Notes under the pieces: model-generated
The model's database searches: none
Seen by the model: the letters and a program-made list of their open reading frames with translations, nothing else
Told to the model about the DNA's origin: nothing
NCBI GenBank assembly: GCA_012727825.1
Contig: JAAYGH010000177.1
Coordinates: 1 to 15,766, forward strand
Direction of reading: 5' to 3'
Length of the DNA stretch: 15,766 bases
Source: Trueperella sp.
Lineage (GTDB): Bacteria; Actinomycetota; Actinomycetes; Actinomycetales; Actinomycetaceae
Translations under genes and position numbers: made by a program
Shown: piece after piece, positions 14,795-15,766 of the stretch
How the letters are laid out: every line of letters starts with the position of its first letter
How positions within the stretch are numbered: the first letter of the stretch is position 1

Positions 14795-15766
14795 CTACTG
14801 GGTAGATTTGCTGGTAGGCAGGTGATCAGGCGTGATTTCAAGCACCCGGCTAGTTACCCAGAAGCCGAGAGCCAGGATGAGGCACATGGCTGCGATCACG
14901 ACGACGAAGGCTAGATGGTCGAGTGCAAAAGCCGCGGCGAAAAGAATTCCGGCCCACGCCACAAAAAGGGCGCCTCCCATCGTATCCGCGAGGGATAACG
15001 CCGATGACGTCATGCCATGGCGATCCGGTGGTGTGATGGCGAGACCGTGAACTGTGAGCGCAGGGTAGGTGAGACCGATACCGAGACCTGCTACGAGCCA
15101 CCCGACGAGTGCAACAATCCCACCGACCGACGGAAAGGCAGCGGGAATAGTCATTGCCGTTCCCACGAGCTGGATACCGGTGCCAACAATCGGGAGGAGC
15201 CGACGGCCGGCCGGGAAGTCCACTTTGCCTTGGATCCACGATCCCACAGCCCACGTGACGGAACCGGTGGTCATGATGAGCCCTGCCTGGGTGGGAGACC
15301 ACCCGTGGACTTCTTTGAGCATGAGCGGTAGGAAAATCTCGGTGGTAATAAACGCCCCGTTCACGATTCCTCGCAGGAGTACGGTCGCTGGTAGTCCGGG
15401 ACGGGCAATGAGCGTGCCCTTGGGAAGCAGTGGGCGAACGAGGACGAATGCAAGAGCACTCAGGGCAATCACACCAAGAACCACGGGCCACCCAAAGGCA
15501 TCGCCGCGGAAACCTGACAGCATTTGAATACCAGCCACGGCCACGCCCGTCGTTGCTGCAAAGACGACGACGCGCCGGTGCCTGCCAAACGGCCTCGGCG
15601 GGTGAAGATCGTGAAACTTTCGGAACTGGATGATGAGTAACGGCAGGATCAGCAAAATGAGGATCGGAACGATACCGAAAACGAGGCGCCAATTGACGTG
15701 CTCGACAAAGAAGCCCGCAACGAACGGACCAACGAGAGAGGGCACCACCCATGCGGCAGAGAACCA
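14795..15766 (-). CDS. MFS transporter, DHA2 (EmrB/QacA-like) type, C-terminal part
   Basis: This is a proton-driven membrane exporter of the major facilitator superfamily, with 323 residues visible. The frame is open to the window edge (reading WFSAAWVVPSLVGP), so the 5' end is missing and the GTG at 15748 is internal. The stretch VPSLVGPFVAGFFVEHVNWR resembles the conserved region between transmembrane helices 5 and 6 of 14-helix drug exporters. About nine to ten further hydrophobic segments follow, which fits the DHA2 branch. The final 15 residues are hydrophilic and cytoplasmic. The substrate cannot be inferred. The neighbouring helicase gene lies 114 bases downstream on the same strand and appears functionally unrelated. 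Confidence 0.88.
   Translation of the reverse strand, partial: WFSAAWVVPSLVGPFVAGFFVEHVNWRLVFGIVPILILLILPLLIIQFRKFHDLHPPRPFGRHRRVVVFAATTGVAVAGIQMLSGFRGDAFGWPVVLGVIALSALAFVLVRPLLPKGTLIARPGLPATVLLRGIVNGAFITTEIFLPLMLKEVHGWSPTQAGLIMTTGSVTWAVGSWIQGKVDFPAGRRLLPIVGTGIQLVGTAMTIPAAFPSVGGIVALVGWLVAGLGIGLTYPALTVHGLAITPPDRHGMTSSALSLADTMGGALFVAWAGILFAAAFALDHLAFVVVIAAMCLILALGFWVTSRVLEITPDHLPTSKSTQ

Overview
The window looks like a chromosomal housekeeping region of a moderately high-GC Gram-positive bacterium of the Actinomycetota. The order secD-secF-apt-rel followed by a glyoxalase-II-like hydrolase and hisS is the one I recall from mycobacteria and streptomycetes. The short intergenic gaps, the DUF349 gene beside rel and the two dynamin-like GTPases behind hisS suggest a member of the Actinomycetales, possibly Actinomycetaceae. 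That placement is inference and was not checked by search.

Left part (1-5103, plus strand): the 3' end of secD, secF and apt form a tightly overlapping operon (TAATG and ATGA junctions). The long bifunctional (p)ppGpp synthetase/hydrolase gene rel follows 47 bases later. A consensus TATAAT box sits so close to the rel ATG that rel is probably also transcribed from its own promoter as a leaderless mRNA.

Middle (5051-7199, minus strand): a small AbiEi-antitoxin-like gene runs convergently into rel and overlaps its 3' end by 53 bp. A perfect 14-bp hairpin separates it from a DUF349-repeat gene. A 151-bp divergent spacer (7200-7350) holds the DUF349 Shine-Dalgarno sequence, a short palindrome and a -10 box for the next plus-strand gene.

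Right-middle (7351-12757, plus strand): a metallo-beta-lactamase-fold hydrolase, hisS, then two dynamin/YfjP-like membrane GTPases. hisS and the GTPases are joined by 4-bp stop/start overlaps, so the GTPases are probably translationally coupled to hisS and to each other. A 19-bp hairpin at 12769-12810 ends this unit and also serves the convergent helicase.

Right end (12845-15766, minus strand): a DeaD/CsdA-type DEAD-box RNA helicase with an Arg-Gly-Asp-rich linker and a DbpA-like RNA-binding domain, then the 3' two-thirds or so of a DHA2-type MFS transporter that runs off the window.

The common theme is protein export, purine salvage and stringent response, translation and RNA remodelling. 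The least understood parts are the tandem GTPases, one of which has a non-canonical G4 motif, and the solitary AbiEi-like gene. I see no mobile element, CRISPR array, tRNA or rRNA, and no gene-free stretch over 300 bases.
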